Source: Panicum virgatum (lineage: Eukaryota; Streptophyta; Magnoliopsida; Poales; Poaceae). Taken from it: a stretch of DNA of 64,000 bases. Numbering within the stretch: the first letter of the stretch is position 1; the number at the start of each line of letters is the position of its first letter. Below are positions 11,106-20,046 of the stretch, piece after piece. The translations under genes and the position numbers were made by a program. The notes beneath the pieces were generated by a model. The model made no database searches and was not told the origin of the DNA. It saw only the letters and a list, made by a program, of their open reading frames with translations. The stretch covers positions 40,606,464 through 40,670,463 of the forward strand of contig NC_053139.1 in NCBI RefSeq assembly GCF_016808335.1. Reading direction: 5' to 3'.

Positions 11106-11456
11106 ATCATATTCATATTGAGGTTCGTCGTCCTCTCCTTCTGACTCCGTCCGCGCCGTGCTTGTCGGCCGCGGCGCTCGCCAGGCCGCCCGCGCCGTGC
11201 TCGCCGTTTCCCCCGTCGTCGTGGCGCTCGTCAGGACGCCCGTCGACCGCCTCGCCGTCGACCTCGGACGCGCCATCAAGACGCTCCACGTCCTCAACGC
11301 CGCGTCGTTCACGCTTGCCTCGCTTCGGGCCAGGCTCACCGCCACTAGCCTCCTCACCTGGCGCTGCACCGCGTGTACCTTGCCCGCGCGCGCAGGGCCA
11401 TCGCTCTTCCCGTACGACGCCAAGACCGGCGCTGGCGGCTCTTAAAAGCGATCGGG
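11106..11456 (+). other. GC-rich captured fragment, origin unknown
   Basis: The segment is markedly more GC-rich than its flanks. It keeps one plus-strand frame open (from about 11125) with an Ala/Val/Leu/Arg-rich peptide, including SPVVVALVRTPVDRLAVDLG and IKTLHVLNAASFTLASLRAR. The style is that of a grass coding exon but I do not recognise the family. It lies inside the TIR element and is cut by the solo LTR, so it is probably a captured exon and not a gene. Confidence 0.35.
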
Positions 11457-11461
11457 TGCTC

Positions 11462-12914
11462 TAGACTAAGAGAGGAGGGGTGAATTAGGCACTCTTAAAA
11501 TCTTAACTTGTGGCTCCAACTAATTTGCACAAAACTTAAACTAAAACAAGCTATCTAGATGTGCAACTATGGTTCATCTTAGTGTGAAACTCTCATCCCA
11601 AAAGAGTTTTTCAACCTATAACCAATCCTAACAAGATACTACACTAAGAAAAGTAAAGGCACACAAGTTACAATATGAAATACGAAAGCTTAAAGAAAGG
11701 GATGAGAGGAAGCAAACTCTCGACACGAGGATTTATCCTGTGGTTCGGTTTGCCACAAAGGCGCCCCTACGTCCATGTTGTTGAAGCACTCACTAAGAGT
11801 ATTACTTCCTGGCAATAAAGTCTCTTCTGTGAACGCAATCACGGTCACCTTGATCCCGATCTTCACTAAGGTAGATTGCCCACGAAGGAGGGGTCTCCGT
11901 CCCCCGCACAATGTCGTCGACGCCGCTCCACACCAAGCCGGAGGGTCGTTGACTTGCCGGCGAGCCACCAAAGCTCCAAGGATGGCCGTCGCACTAAAAT
12001 ACAAGGATGGTTCACTCTAGAACCACAGCACAAGGATCTAAACCTTGCTTGATCACTCACTCAAGAGCTAATCTTGTACTAACACTCACAAAGCTTGTGC
12101 TAAGGACTAAGTATTTGATCTTTATGCTCTTGGATGGCTTGGAGATGTTCTTGGATGTGTGTGAGATGTTCAGCAACTCCAGCAGACTCAAAATGGCCAG
12201 GGTGAGACATATATATAGGCCACCAAGTCTTGTAGCCGTTGCTCCAACGGTCAGCAGAAAACAGCATGCCATCGGATGAACCGATGCCTTTGCATGGGGT
12301 GGCGTCGGTTCATCCGGTCACTCTCAGACCTGAAGTAGCCGTTGATCTTCTGACGCACAGTCTGCAGCACCATCGGTTTCACCGATGACTGGGTGTCGGT
12401 TAAACCGGTCACTCACAGCACTCAACTAGCCGTTGGACCTCTTTCTCTCCTGCTGACGTAATTACACCGGTGCTATGCTCCGATGCACCACCGGTTCAAC
12501 CGGTGCTGAAGGTGTGGTTCCTGCACGTTTGACATCGTCTCTGGAATATAGTACATTGAATGCACCGATGACTCTCTTGACACCGTCGGTTCATCCGGTG
12601 CTTCACTTCTTTCTTCACTTGATCTCCAGAGGCGCACAGACTTGTGTCAAAGCCAGAACATCGGATCTTCCGACAACCATCGGATGCACCGATGCTACAG
12701 GAATCGGTTCTTCCGGTGCTACTGATTGCAGTAAAACTCGTCCAATTCAGCGTTTGTTTGAGTTCTTTCTTCGTGTTTTGATTTGCATGGTCTTTTTATT
12801 TTATTCTTGGATCTAGAAATGTTCGCTTAACAAAACCATTAGTCCCATTAATTGTGTTGTCATACAATCACCAAAATCACTCGAAATGACATAAATGATG
12901 TCATGTTCGTTACA
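11462..12914 (+). repeat. Solo LTR inserted into the TIR element
   Basis: A 1453-bp block is flanked on both sides by the identical 5-bp repeat TGCTC (11457-11461 and 12915-12919). It ends in ...TTACA, as does a related fragment ending at 48536; the left terminus reads TA where TG would be expected. The interior carries a grass LTR-like segment (GTGGTTCGGTTTGCCACAAAGG) and a cluster of CGGTTCAACCGGTGC-type palindromes at 12250-12720. No internal retrotransposon sequence remains, consistent with LTR-LTR recombination. Confidence 0.65.
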
Positions 12915-13129
12915 TGCTCCCCAACCTCGCTATCCTCCCGCACCATGCAGACGCTCTCCTTCAGAGTATCGAAGAAACGCCATGGCGGCGCACCTCGCGC
13001 TGCCGCCGCGGGCTGCAGCCTCGGGCTCGCGCTGTACACCATGAGCTCCATCCTCGTCTTAGCCATGTGGGCGCTCGTCGCCGCGGTGCCGTGCCAAGAC
13101 CTTTCGTCCGCGGCCGTCAGACCCCGTCA

Positions 13130-13560
13130 GACCTGGTCCGGAGGATGCTCGACCCGGACCCCTCCATCAGGCTCACCGCTCACGGTGAGGCAGGTCCTGG
13201 AGCATCTGTGGCTCAAGAACACGGACGCGGCGCCCAACGTGCCCCTGGGCGACGTCGTGCGGGCGCGGCTGCAGCAGTTCTCCGCAATGAACAAGTTCAA
13301 GAAGAAGGCACTAGGCGTGGTGGCACGCAGCCTCCCCGTGGAGGAGCTGGACAAGTTGTGCAGATGTGCATGGACAAGGACCAGAACGGTAACCTGTCGC
13401 TGGAGGAGCTGCTCATGGACGGACTCCACATCAACAGCCAATCGGTGCCGGAGTTGGAGATCCGGATGCTCATGGAGGCGGCGGACACGGACGTCAACGG
13501 GACGCTGGACTGCGACGAGTTTGTGACCGTGTCACATCAGGACTGCGAGCTCATGCATGA
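13130..13560 (+). pseudogene. Calcium-dependent protein kinase (CDPK) fragment
   Basis: Three pieces in alternating plus-strand frames match the end of the kinase domain, the autoinhibitory junction and the first EF hands of a plant CDPK. They are [17 protein letters not shown], then [19 protein letters not shown] with the junction-like [19 protein letters not shown], then an EF hand [14 protein letters not shown] and the start of a second, [13 protein letters not shown]. At least two frameshifts separate them, and the protein lacks both the ATP-binding lobe and the remaining EF hands. It sits near the right end of the TIR element and most likely was captured from a host gene. The upstream hydrophobic peptide (about 12946-13090) is not part of a CDPK. 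Confidence 0.8.
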
Positions 13561-14001
13561 TGAATGCCAACACGGACTTGACGAACGGCTCGCGCCACCA
13601 CTCCACGGCCAACTTCAACAGCCTCAGCCGGAAGCTCTGCAAGGACTTGTCGTCAAGGCGGACGCGGACGAGGCCGACCGTGCGTCGGGAGGAGGCGGTG
13701 GGGGAATTTGGGGTATCCAATTACTATTGTACCATTTAATAATTAATATTAATTAAAAATAATATTATGGGTAGGCATTGGGAGGCATTGGAAAGTATTA
13801 GGAAGTATTTCCAAGCATTGTAAAAGCACTCGTCAGTGTAACATTCTTTTCATAGCGTCGGCTTTGCTACTTATTCTGCATCTATGCTTCATCACCCCCG
13901 ACAACACCGCACTATATTCATGGCTGCAGTTTTGCTGTCATGTGTTTATGTAAGATAGAATAAGCAGGACACAACTGCTGAAATTGTAAACCGGTTCCAC
14001 T

Positions 14002-14147
14002 TTTCCAAAATACCTTGATTACAAATGATCCGGTTATGTTTTGGAAGGCATTAGGGTTGCATATAGGAAGGGAAAGCCATGGCATGATGGCTACTGAAAA
14101 TAAATAGCTCCATGAACTTTTAGGAAGATCTCTTCTCCAAGATCAAT
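14002..14147 (+). pseudogene. NLR relic (end of NB-ARC)
   Basis: A plus-strand translation gives NDPVMFWKALGL, then after decay ELLGRSLLQDQ. These correspond, in order and spacing, to [11 protein letters not shown] and [11 protein letters not shown] of the CNL gene at 7818-10418 (codons at about 9130-9245). Two stop codons and a frame change lie between the two pieces. It is the remnant of a second, related NLR copy about 4 kb downstream. Confidence 0.65.
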
Positions 14148-14160
14148 TGAGGCATCTTTC

Positions 14161-14296
14161 GGTACTTTTCCTATTTTGGAGAAAAATTTTACAATGGTTG
14201 AAACAAATGAGGATCGTACATTAGGCTGAAATCAACGGCTGTGACCTAAGAGGTACCTAAAAAAATTACTAATTGGTACCAAAATAGGAAAGGTAC
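14161..14296. mobile_element. Short MITE with GGTACTTTTCC ends
   Basis: GGTACTTTTCCTATTTTGG at 14161-14179 is inverse to CCAAAATAGGAAAGGTAC at 14279-14296 with a single difference. The element is 136 bp and non-coding. A clear target duplication was not found. It lies between the NLR relic and the 3' end of the LINE. Confidence 0.6.
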
Positions 14297-14637
14297 TGTT
14301 CGCTTTTTTGGAAAAAGAAAACTTTATTGATTTCAAGAAGTTACATCAATATAATATAACGACCAAAACTTTCCCGACCTATGCCAAAACAGCACACAAC
14401 CTAAAAGAGTCTGAAACAAAAAAGACATACTAATGATTGTCAATCCTAATACTAGACCGCCATTTATGTGCCTAGGTAAAAAAAATCCTTGTCCACCCGC
14501 TCCAAGAACCGAGATGCCACAACAAGCACCTCCTAAAAAGTAGGCTGTTAAAGGATAGTTCAAGTATGGAGCCAGTGTGTAGTCGAGCATATTACCTGAA
14601 AAAAGAAGAATGTTTGTTTTCAAATATGACAACATTT

Positions 14638-15195
14638 CTAAAGAGCCAAACAGACTAACACAAGGCTGCCGCTCCTACAAGGACTAGAGATTTGTAGTTT
14701 TTGGGTATTCCATTGAGCCAACTTCCAAACATATTTGAAATATTGCGAGGTTTGGAGAGGCCCCATGCTGTACACCGTAGCCCAAGCCATCCCTGTAAAC
14801 CGACAGTCAAAGAACATATGTTGTATCGTTTCGTTTTCATGACAGACAACACTGTTGATTGCCTTGCCAGTTTCGTTTCGCAAGATTATCCTTTGTGAGA
14901 ATGACACCGCGTTTAAGGTACCAAAGAAATATTTTAATATAAGATTGAGTGGTATTTTCAGCTTCCAAAGACCTTTATTTGCATTTGAAACATTCTGATT
15001 GATTAGACCCCAATAATGTGATTTTACTGAAAAAACACCCTTCGAGTCTAGGTTCCACCAAAATTCATCATCTTCATGAGTAAGGGCAACCGTTGCAAGA
15101 CGTGAAGTCAGGTTGTTCCATATCACTAACTTGCTACCTATTAGATCTCTACGCCAGGTTAGATTGGGATTTGGTGTGCTAAGCACCTCGCCCAC
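14638..15195 (-). pseudogene. LINE zf-RVT (zinc-binding) domain
   Basis: The 185-codon minus-strand frame carries GVFSVKSHYWGLI, LWKLKIPLN and ENETIQHMFFDC, the zf-RVT zinc-binding domain found at the C-terminus of plant L1 ORF2. The usual pattern WKxxxPxKxxxFxWxxxxxxxxTxxxxxxR is degenerate (NLILKYFFGTLNAV). Confidence 0.75.
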
Positions 15196-15523
15196 CGTAT
15201 CCTATTTTTTTCCTAACAATGTTATAAAGTTGAGGGTATTGGTATCATAGAGGTCTACTATTAAGCCAGGAATCCTCCCAAAATCTCACTTGTGACCCAT
15301 TTTTTATGTGGAATGTTCCAAATCTAAGAAACTCCCTCTTAACTTTCATTAGACTTGCCCAGAAATGAGAGTCTCCGCTCCTCCACTGGACTTGCACTAC
15401 ATGCACCATCTATTGTGATAAGTCGGTACAGCCATTTACTGAGCACGGCAATATTTTTAAGTTCTAAGTTTTATACCGCTAGTCCCGTTTGTTCTTTTGG
15501 TTGACACATGATATCCCATTTCG

Positions 15524-16722
15524 CTAGTCGATATTTCCTTTTGTGTTCATTCTTTCCAAAAAAAAGCGTGATCGAAAGTAATCCAACTTTTTACAGATCC
15601 CTTTTGGGATCTCAAAGAAGGGCATCATATAAATAGGTAAGCTGCTAAGAACAGAATTGTTGAGAGTTAAACAGCCTCCAGTGCAAAGATTTCTGCCTTT
15701 CCAGCTACTGAGACATTTTTCAAACCGCTTTTGCACTTTCAACCAATCCTTATTTGACAATCGACGATAATGAATTGGGATACCCAAATATCGAATTGGG
15801 AAAACACATGGATTACATCCAAACAGCTCTATATACTGAATTTTGTAGTCTTTTGCTTCATCAAAACAGAAAATTTCACTATGTGAAAGTTTATTTTCAA
15901 TCCTGATAACTGTTCAAAAGCACAAAGAATTAACTTCATGTTGTGAGCTTGTTCCAGGTTATGTTCTAAGAAAAGAATAGTGTCATTAGTGTATTGTAGG
16001 ATTGATAAGTCGCCATCTATAAGACGGGGCACCACACCGCGCAGTTGATCCTCTGTTTTCTTTCTATTTATGAAAAGTGCGAGCATATCGGCCACAATAT
16101 TAAACAACATCGATGAGAGAGGATCCCCTTGTTGAAGTCCTTTTTTCTTTGGAAAAAAGATCCTACTTCGCCATTGACATTGATTACTACACTCCCGCCA
16201 GAAATGAAGGATGTAATCCATCCAATCCACTTGGGTGAAAATCCCTTCATTCGCAGCCTTTGCATTAAGAAATCCCATTGCACTTTTTTCATAAGCCTTT
16301 TCAAAATCTATTTTGAAAATAACCTCACTCTGATTTTTGCGATGTAACTCATGGATTGTTTCATGGAGAATGACCACTCCTTCAAGTATATTACGGCCTC
16401 GCATAAAAGCTGTTTGCGTGGAGCTGATCAGATCCTCTGCAACTGAGTTGATGCGAATAGTCGCAACCTTTGTGAAGATTTTAAAACTTACATTCAGTAA
16501 GCAGATGGGCTTGTACTGCTGGATTTTACTTGCATCTTGTGTTTTAGGTAGCAGCGTAATGACCCCAAAATTTAGGCTGAACAAAGGGAGATCACTACTA
16601 TGTAATTCACGAAACATTTGCATCAGATCCCCTTTGATGAGTTCCCCAAAAATAATGGTAAAATTCAGCCGGGAAACCATCTTGGCCTGGAGCTTTATTG
16701 TATTCCATGTCGAAAATTGCAT
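15524..16722 (-). pseudogene. LINE reverse transcriptase (broken)
   Basis: The 297-codon minus-strand frame (16722-15829) shows the RT order: FGVITLLPK and YKPICLLN, then SSTQTAFMRGRNILEGV, KIDFEKAY, KKGLQQGDPLS, and the catalytic position reading QYTNDTILF. The usual YADD aspartate pair is therefore YTND here, an inactivating change at the first Asp. The thumb region continues in 15787-15524 (IPIHYRRLSNKDW, FEKCLSSWKGR) after a stop. Confidence 0.85.
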
Positions 16723-17036
16723 TTCGAATCTCCTCTTCAGTGAAACTTTGAGAATTTCATTTTCAGGCTGACTGACCTGAGGTATATCATCTATTCTATT
16801 GTCAACGACAGAGAAATTATTATCCTATGAAGGGCCAAATAAACCTTTATAAAATTGAGTAATATAGTATTTGAGGTTATTTTGGCCCTCAACCTTGGCT
16901 CCATCGGGGTCCGGCGAGAGATACATTTCTTACGATGTTTGCCATTCGCAACCATCTGAAAGTACCTCGTGTTGTTATCCCCTAGGAGAACATCAGTCGC
17001 CTTGGCCCGTTGATAGTACTTGAGCTCTTCTTCACG

Positions 17037-17414
17037 TTAGAGCTTAATCAAGCCATCACGTGCATTTGCTAGCTGTTCCCGTTCTCCATCGGTTAGCAAC
17101 CTAGTCTCTGCCAATGTATCCAATGTCTGAAGGTTATGTTTTTGCCCATGTTTGTGTCTAGCCGCCCAACCCCTTAGGTATTTTCTCAAAGCCCCAAGTT
17201 TCCGGTTCCAGCGTTGTACTGCATTTTGTCCAATTATCGGTTTATTCCATATCTCGACGACCCGCTCGTTGAAGTCCTCGCAAGATAGCCAACTCAATTC
17301 CATTTTGAATTGCTTGGTAGTCCCCGTAAAGGACGGTTCGCCAGTATCCAGCGTTGAACAAGAAAGGCCAGTAGGGTTGAAATTGTTCTTATTCTTCTCT
17401 TTACTGTGTCTCAT
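17037..17414 (-). pseudogene. LINE endonuclease-RT linker segment
   Basis: The 125-codon minus-strand frame contains NKPIIGQNAVQRWNRKLGAL and KYLRGWAARHKHGQ, the charged region that joins endonuclease and reverse transcriptase in grass L1 elements. It begins after a frame break and stops just before a stretch of lost frame at 16.8-17.0 kb. Confidence 0.7.
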
Positions 17415-17418
17415 TTTG

Positions 17419-18093
17419 TTAAAATCCCTCCCCCAACCAAATTAAATTTGGTAAAGGATTCTGTTGACAAGTTCGGATGAGCTCAGATAGAAAAGCTGAT
17501 TTAAAATCATCTTGGGCCGGACCGTAAACTGCCATGAGAATCCATTTAAAGTCATCGTATTTGTTGCGAAAATGGAATTTGATGAAAAATTCCCCCTCCA
17601 CTATTATAGATAAGTCTAGCACCATTTAATTGATTTCCAATAGTATGCCGCCAGACCGTCCCCTAGGGGAAAGACAATGCCAGGTGAAATCTGCGTCTCT
17701 AGAGAGATGATTAAGGTTCGGTTTGGACATGTCTTTTTTTTTTCCGGTCTCCATGACAGCCAAGAAATCGAGTTTGTGGTCTTTGATTGCTTCCGATATG
17801 TAACGATATTTAGCCAAGTCTGATTTTCGTTCGGATGCCTTGAGATCACAAATACTTGTGGTCAGGTCCGAATCGTCAAAATGAAGGACAGTTAAATCCT
17901 TGACCAAGTGAGATAAGAGCTCATTATCGTTAGAAGCTTCTTCCTCATCACTCGGTTCAAAAGGTACCGCCCGGTACCTCTCCGGTATCAATATTAGGAA
18001 GGATTCCTGCCGTTGGCCGTTGCTACTGCTCTCTGGCGCCGCCCTGTCCCTGTTCGCCACCGCCGTTCGCGGCTTCGCGCGACACGGCACCAT
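17419..18093 (-). pseudogene. LINE endonuclease domain (broken)
   Basis: The minus-strand frame 18093-17626 carries YISEAIKDHKLDFLAVMETG, the N-terminal pattern of the L1 exonuclease-endonuclease-phosphatase domain with the catalytic Glu in the MET motif, and ends near the SPRGRSGG element. The next frame (17625-17419) continues with WILMAVYGPAQDDFKSAFLS, the central part of the same domain. A stop separates the two. Confidence 0.75.
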
Positions 18094-19082
18094 GTCAAGG
18101 CGCTATCCCACGTCTACCGGCGCTCGTCCCCACGGTCGCGATAACCGGCCGGCCTCAGCGGCGCCATCCTCGCCACTCGCCAGCGCCTTGATCCCGGCCC
18201 CCTCGCTCCCCCCGCGTTCTGCGCCGCGCCGCCGCGGGCGACCACCTTGTTTTCCGGAACCGACAGCAACGCTGCGGCGTTGGCGGACAGGTGCCCCGGA
18301 GGGAGATGCTGCTTCTCCTCGGCGCTGGCGCGATCCCGGCTTCATGTTCAGGCATTCGCCTCCGCGCGCGGGATGGCAGCTTCACCGTCATTGCCAGTGA
18401 ACTCGGCAATGGTGATCGTGTCCAGCAGTGTGGTTGCCACCACCTCCCCGTCCAACACCCGCACGCGGACGAGCGGCCAACCGTATCACCTGCAATGCAA
18501 GCGTATCAAATAATTTCACAAAAAGTGTTATATGAGCTATGTCAGAGGCCACCATGAGGATTATGCTGCAATAACCATGAGATTATGAGCCTATGCTGCG
18601 TATCAAATAATTTCACAAAAAGTAATGATGTCGCTCTGCCGAGCTGAGGAACCCAGCAAACTGTTCTGCATCATTCATCTATCATGAGTGCACTAAGGAA
18701 TCAACATGAGTTCGTATCACACAACACACACAACGCATTGGTGGTTCAGAGAGCAACCTTCCCTACCAAAACTAGCTAGCGCGCGCGGCCGTCAGTCGCA
18801 AGGTGCCGGCGGCGACAGCGGACGAGCACTGGACAAGGCCGGCCGGCCGGCGATCGAGAGATACCAGCACAGCCCTGCGGCACTCCTGCCTGCAAGCTGC
18901 AGGCTGGGCAGTGGTCACAGGTCAAATCGTGGCCGCAGAGTATAGATCTAACGGACCAGGAGACCCCGGGCCCGGACGGTAAATCAAATACGGAGTACCG
19001 TTCACCCCGACCTGGTGTCGCTGCCACTGCTCGCCCGCGCGTTCTCCCAGTTCGCCTGTTCGCCGCCGCCGGTGGTGTACCG
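18094..19082. other. Intergenic GC-rich segment with a 26-bp direct repeat
   Basis: Bases 18000-18420 are GC-rich and open in several frames at once, so I call no gene. A perfect 26-bp direct repeat starting GCGTATCAAATAATTTCACA occurs at 18501-18526 and 18598-18623, 97 bp apart. Bases 18700-19082 show nothing recognisable; this is the left flank of the Grande-like insertion. Confidence 0.4.
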
Positions 19083-19824
19083 TGTTGGGATATTTGTTTC
19101 TTAGATGGCTAAATAGGGAGCATGAATAATATAAAAATGGAAATGAAAGTAGACACTTAATTCTACAGTAATAATCAGAAAATTCAACCCCCTACACTGT
19201 GGAGAGAGAGGGCTATTTATACCCCTGGGCCTCGGTCAGATATTCCCAAATTGCCCCCTCCAACTCATGTACAGCTCAATTACAAACGGTTTCTGGGTAA
19301 ATTTACAGGGTGAGAGGTGTACAAATCTGACCTTCTTACGCATTCACGTTCTACATGCACGCCTCCTCCTGACGAAAGTTCTAAAGACCTTCGTCCGGGT
19401 TGCACTCTGCATTTAACAACCTTCGGGTGTTGAGATCATTCGCAGGCTCTGGTTTTCAAGCTTGTGCTCTTGAGTGATGAGTTGTCGCCTTCGGTCCCCC
19501 GAAGGTGACCACCTCGCTGCTTCGCAGGCTCTGGTCTTCGAGCTTGTGCTCCTGAGTGACGATTTGTCACCTTTGGTCACCCGAAGGTGATCTCCTCGAC
19601 GCTCCGCAGGTTCTGGTCTTCAGGCTTGTGCTCCTAAGTGATGATTTGTCACCTTCGGTCCCCCGAAGGTGATCTCCTCGATGCTTCACAGGTTCCTGGA
19701 AGACGCCAATCATCCTTCGGGCGCACTTATCACCCAGGCATCGGGGCCCTGCAGACAGGTTAGGAGATGTTTTGGAGGCCGGGATTAACCCTCGGGAGAT
19801 TTCCCGAAGGCCCAATCACCAACA
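19083..19824 (-). repeat. 3' LTR of the Grande-like element
   Basis: 742 bp, starting TGTTGGGAT and ending CCAACA on the plus strand. It contains three tandem units of 82 bp (19439-19520, 19521-19602, 19603-19684). Each has an ACCTTCGG-TCCC-CCGAAGGT type hairpin or a mutated form of it. GGCTATTTATACCCC near 19212-19226, if read on the plus strand, is TATA-like. Confidence 0.92.
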
Positions 19825-20038
19825 GTAGCCCCTCGAGGGCGAGGTCCGAAGCCGACGGTCCGAACCCGCGTTATTGAAGGAAATTGCTCGTAACCTTCAG
19901 GAAGCTCCCGAGAAAAAACATCTCCCGAACCGTCGGCTGTAACAGTTGTTTTTGTGTGGGTACGTGTCAGGCTCCGATTGCGCCGCTTGAGCGGCCGATT
20001 CCTCGATTTTACCGTTGGTACTGTTGCTTTCCCCCGCC

Positions 20039-20046
20039 TATATAAG
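20039..20046 (+). promoter_or_regulatory. TATA box for the antisense gene
   Basis: TATATAAG lies between the 3' LTR and the antisense coding exons, about 150 bp upstream of the first candidate ATG (20191). It is in a GC-rich setting (CCCCCGCC...CGGAGGGG), as in a plant core promoter. An ATG followed directly by TAA (20170-20175) precedes the candidate start, and the overlapping GTAAGT could be a splice donor. Confidence 0.55.

Larger units (their letters stand above)
10802..13832. mobile_element. TIR element with captured gene fragments
   Basis: The ends carry inverted TTTTACAATGC (10808-10818) and GCATTGTAAAA (13815-13825). Just outside is an identical 8-bp direct repeat TCAGTGTA (10794-10801 and 13833-13840). 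Subterminal regions on both sides repeat a GGGAGGCRTT motif (left 10821-10970, right 13771-13790). The 8-bp duplication favours a hAT-type non-autonomous element, though a Pack-MULE with a decayed 9-bp duplication is possible. No transposase is present. Inside are a GC-rich fragment (11106-11456), a hydrophobic fragment (12946-13090) and a CDPK fragment (13130-13560); a solo LTR was inserted later. Confidence 0.6.
14304..18093 (-). mobile_element. L1-type LINE, decayed
   Basis: Read on the minus strand, the order is endonuclease (about 18000-17419), linker (17414-17037), reverse transcriptase (16722-15524) and a zinc-binding zf-RVT domain (15195-14638). A short 3'UTR follows with AATAAAG (near 14325) and an A-run at 14306-14316. 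This is the arrangement of plant L1-clade ORF2. Many stops and frameshifts make it inactive. ORF1 is not recognisable and the 5' limit near 18.1 kb is uncertain because the sequence passes into GC-rich DNA. No target duplication was found. Confidence 0.85.

Noticed and set aside
13532..13756. Extra frames after the CDPK fragment
   Set aside because: They continue past the conserved EF-hand sequence with no similarity to the rest of a CDPK.
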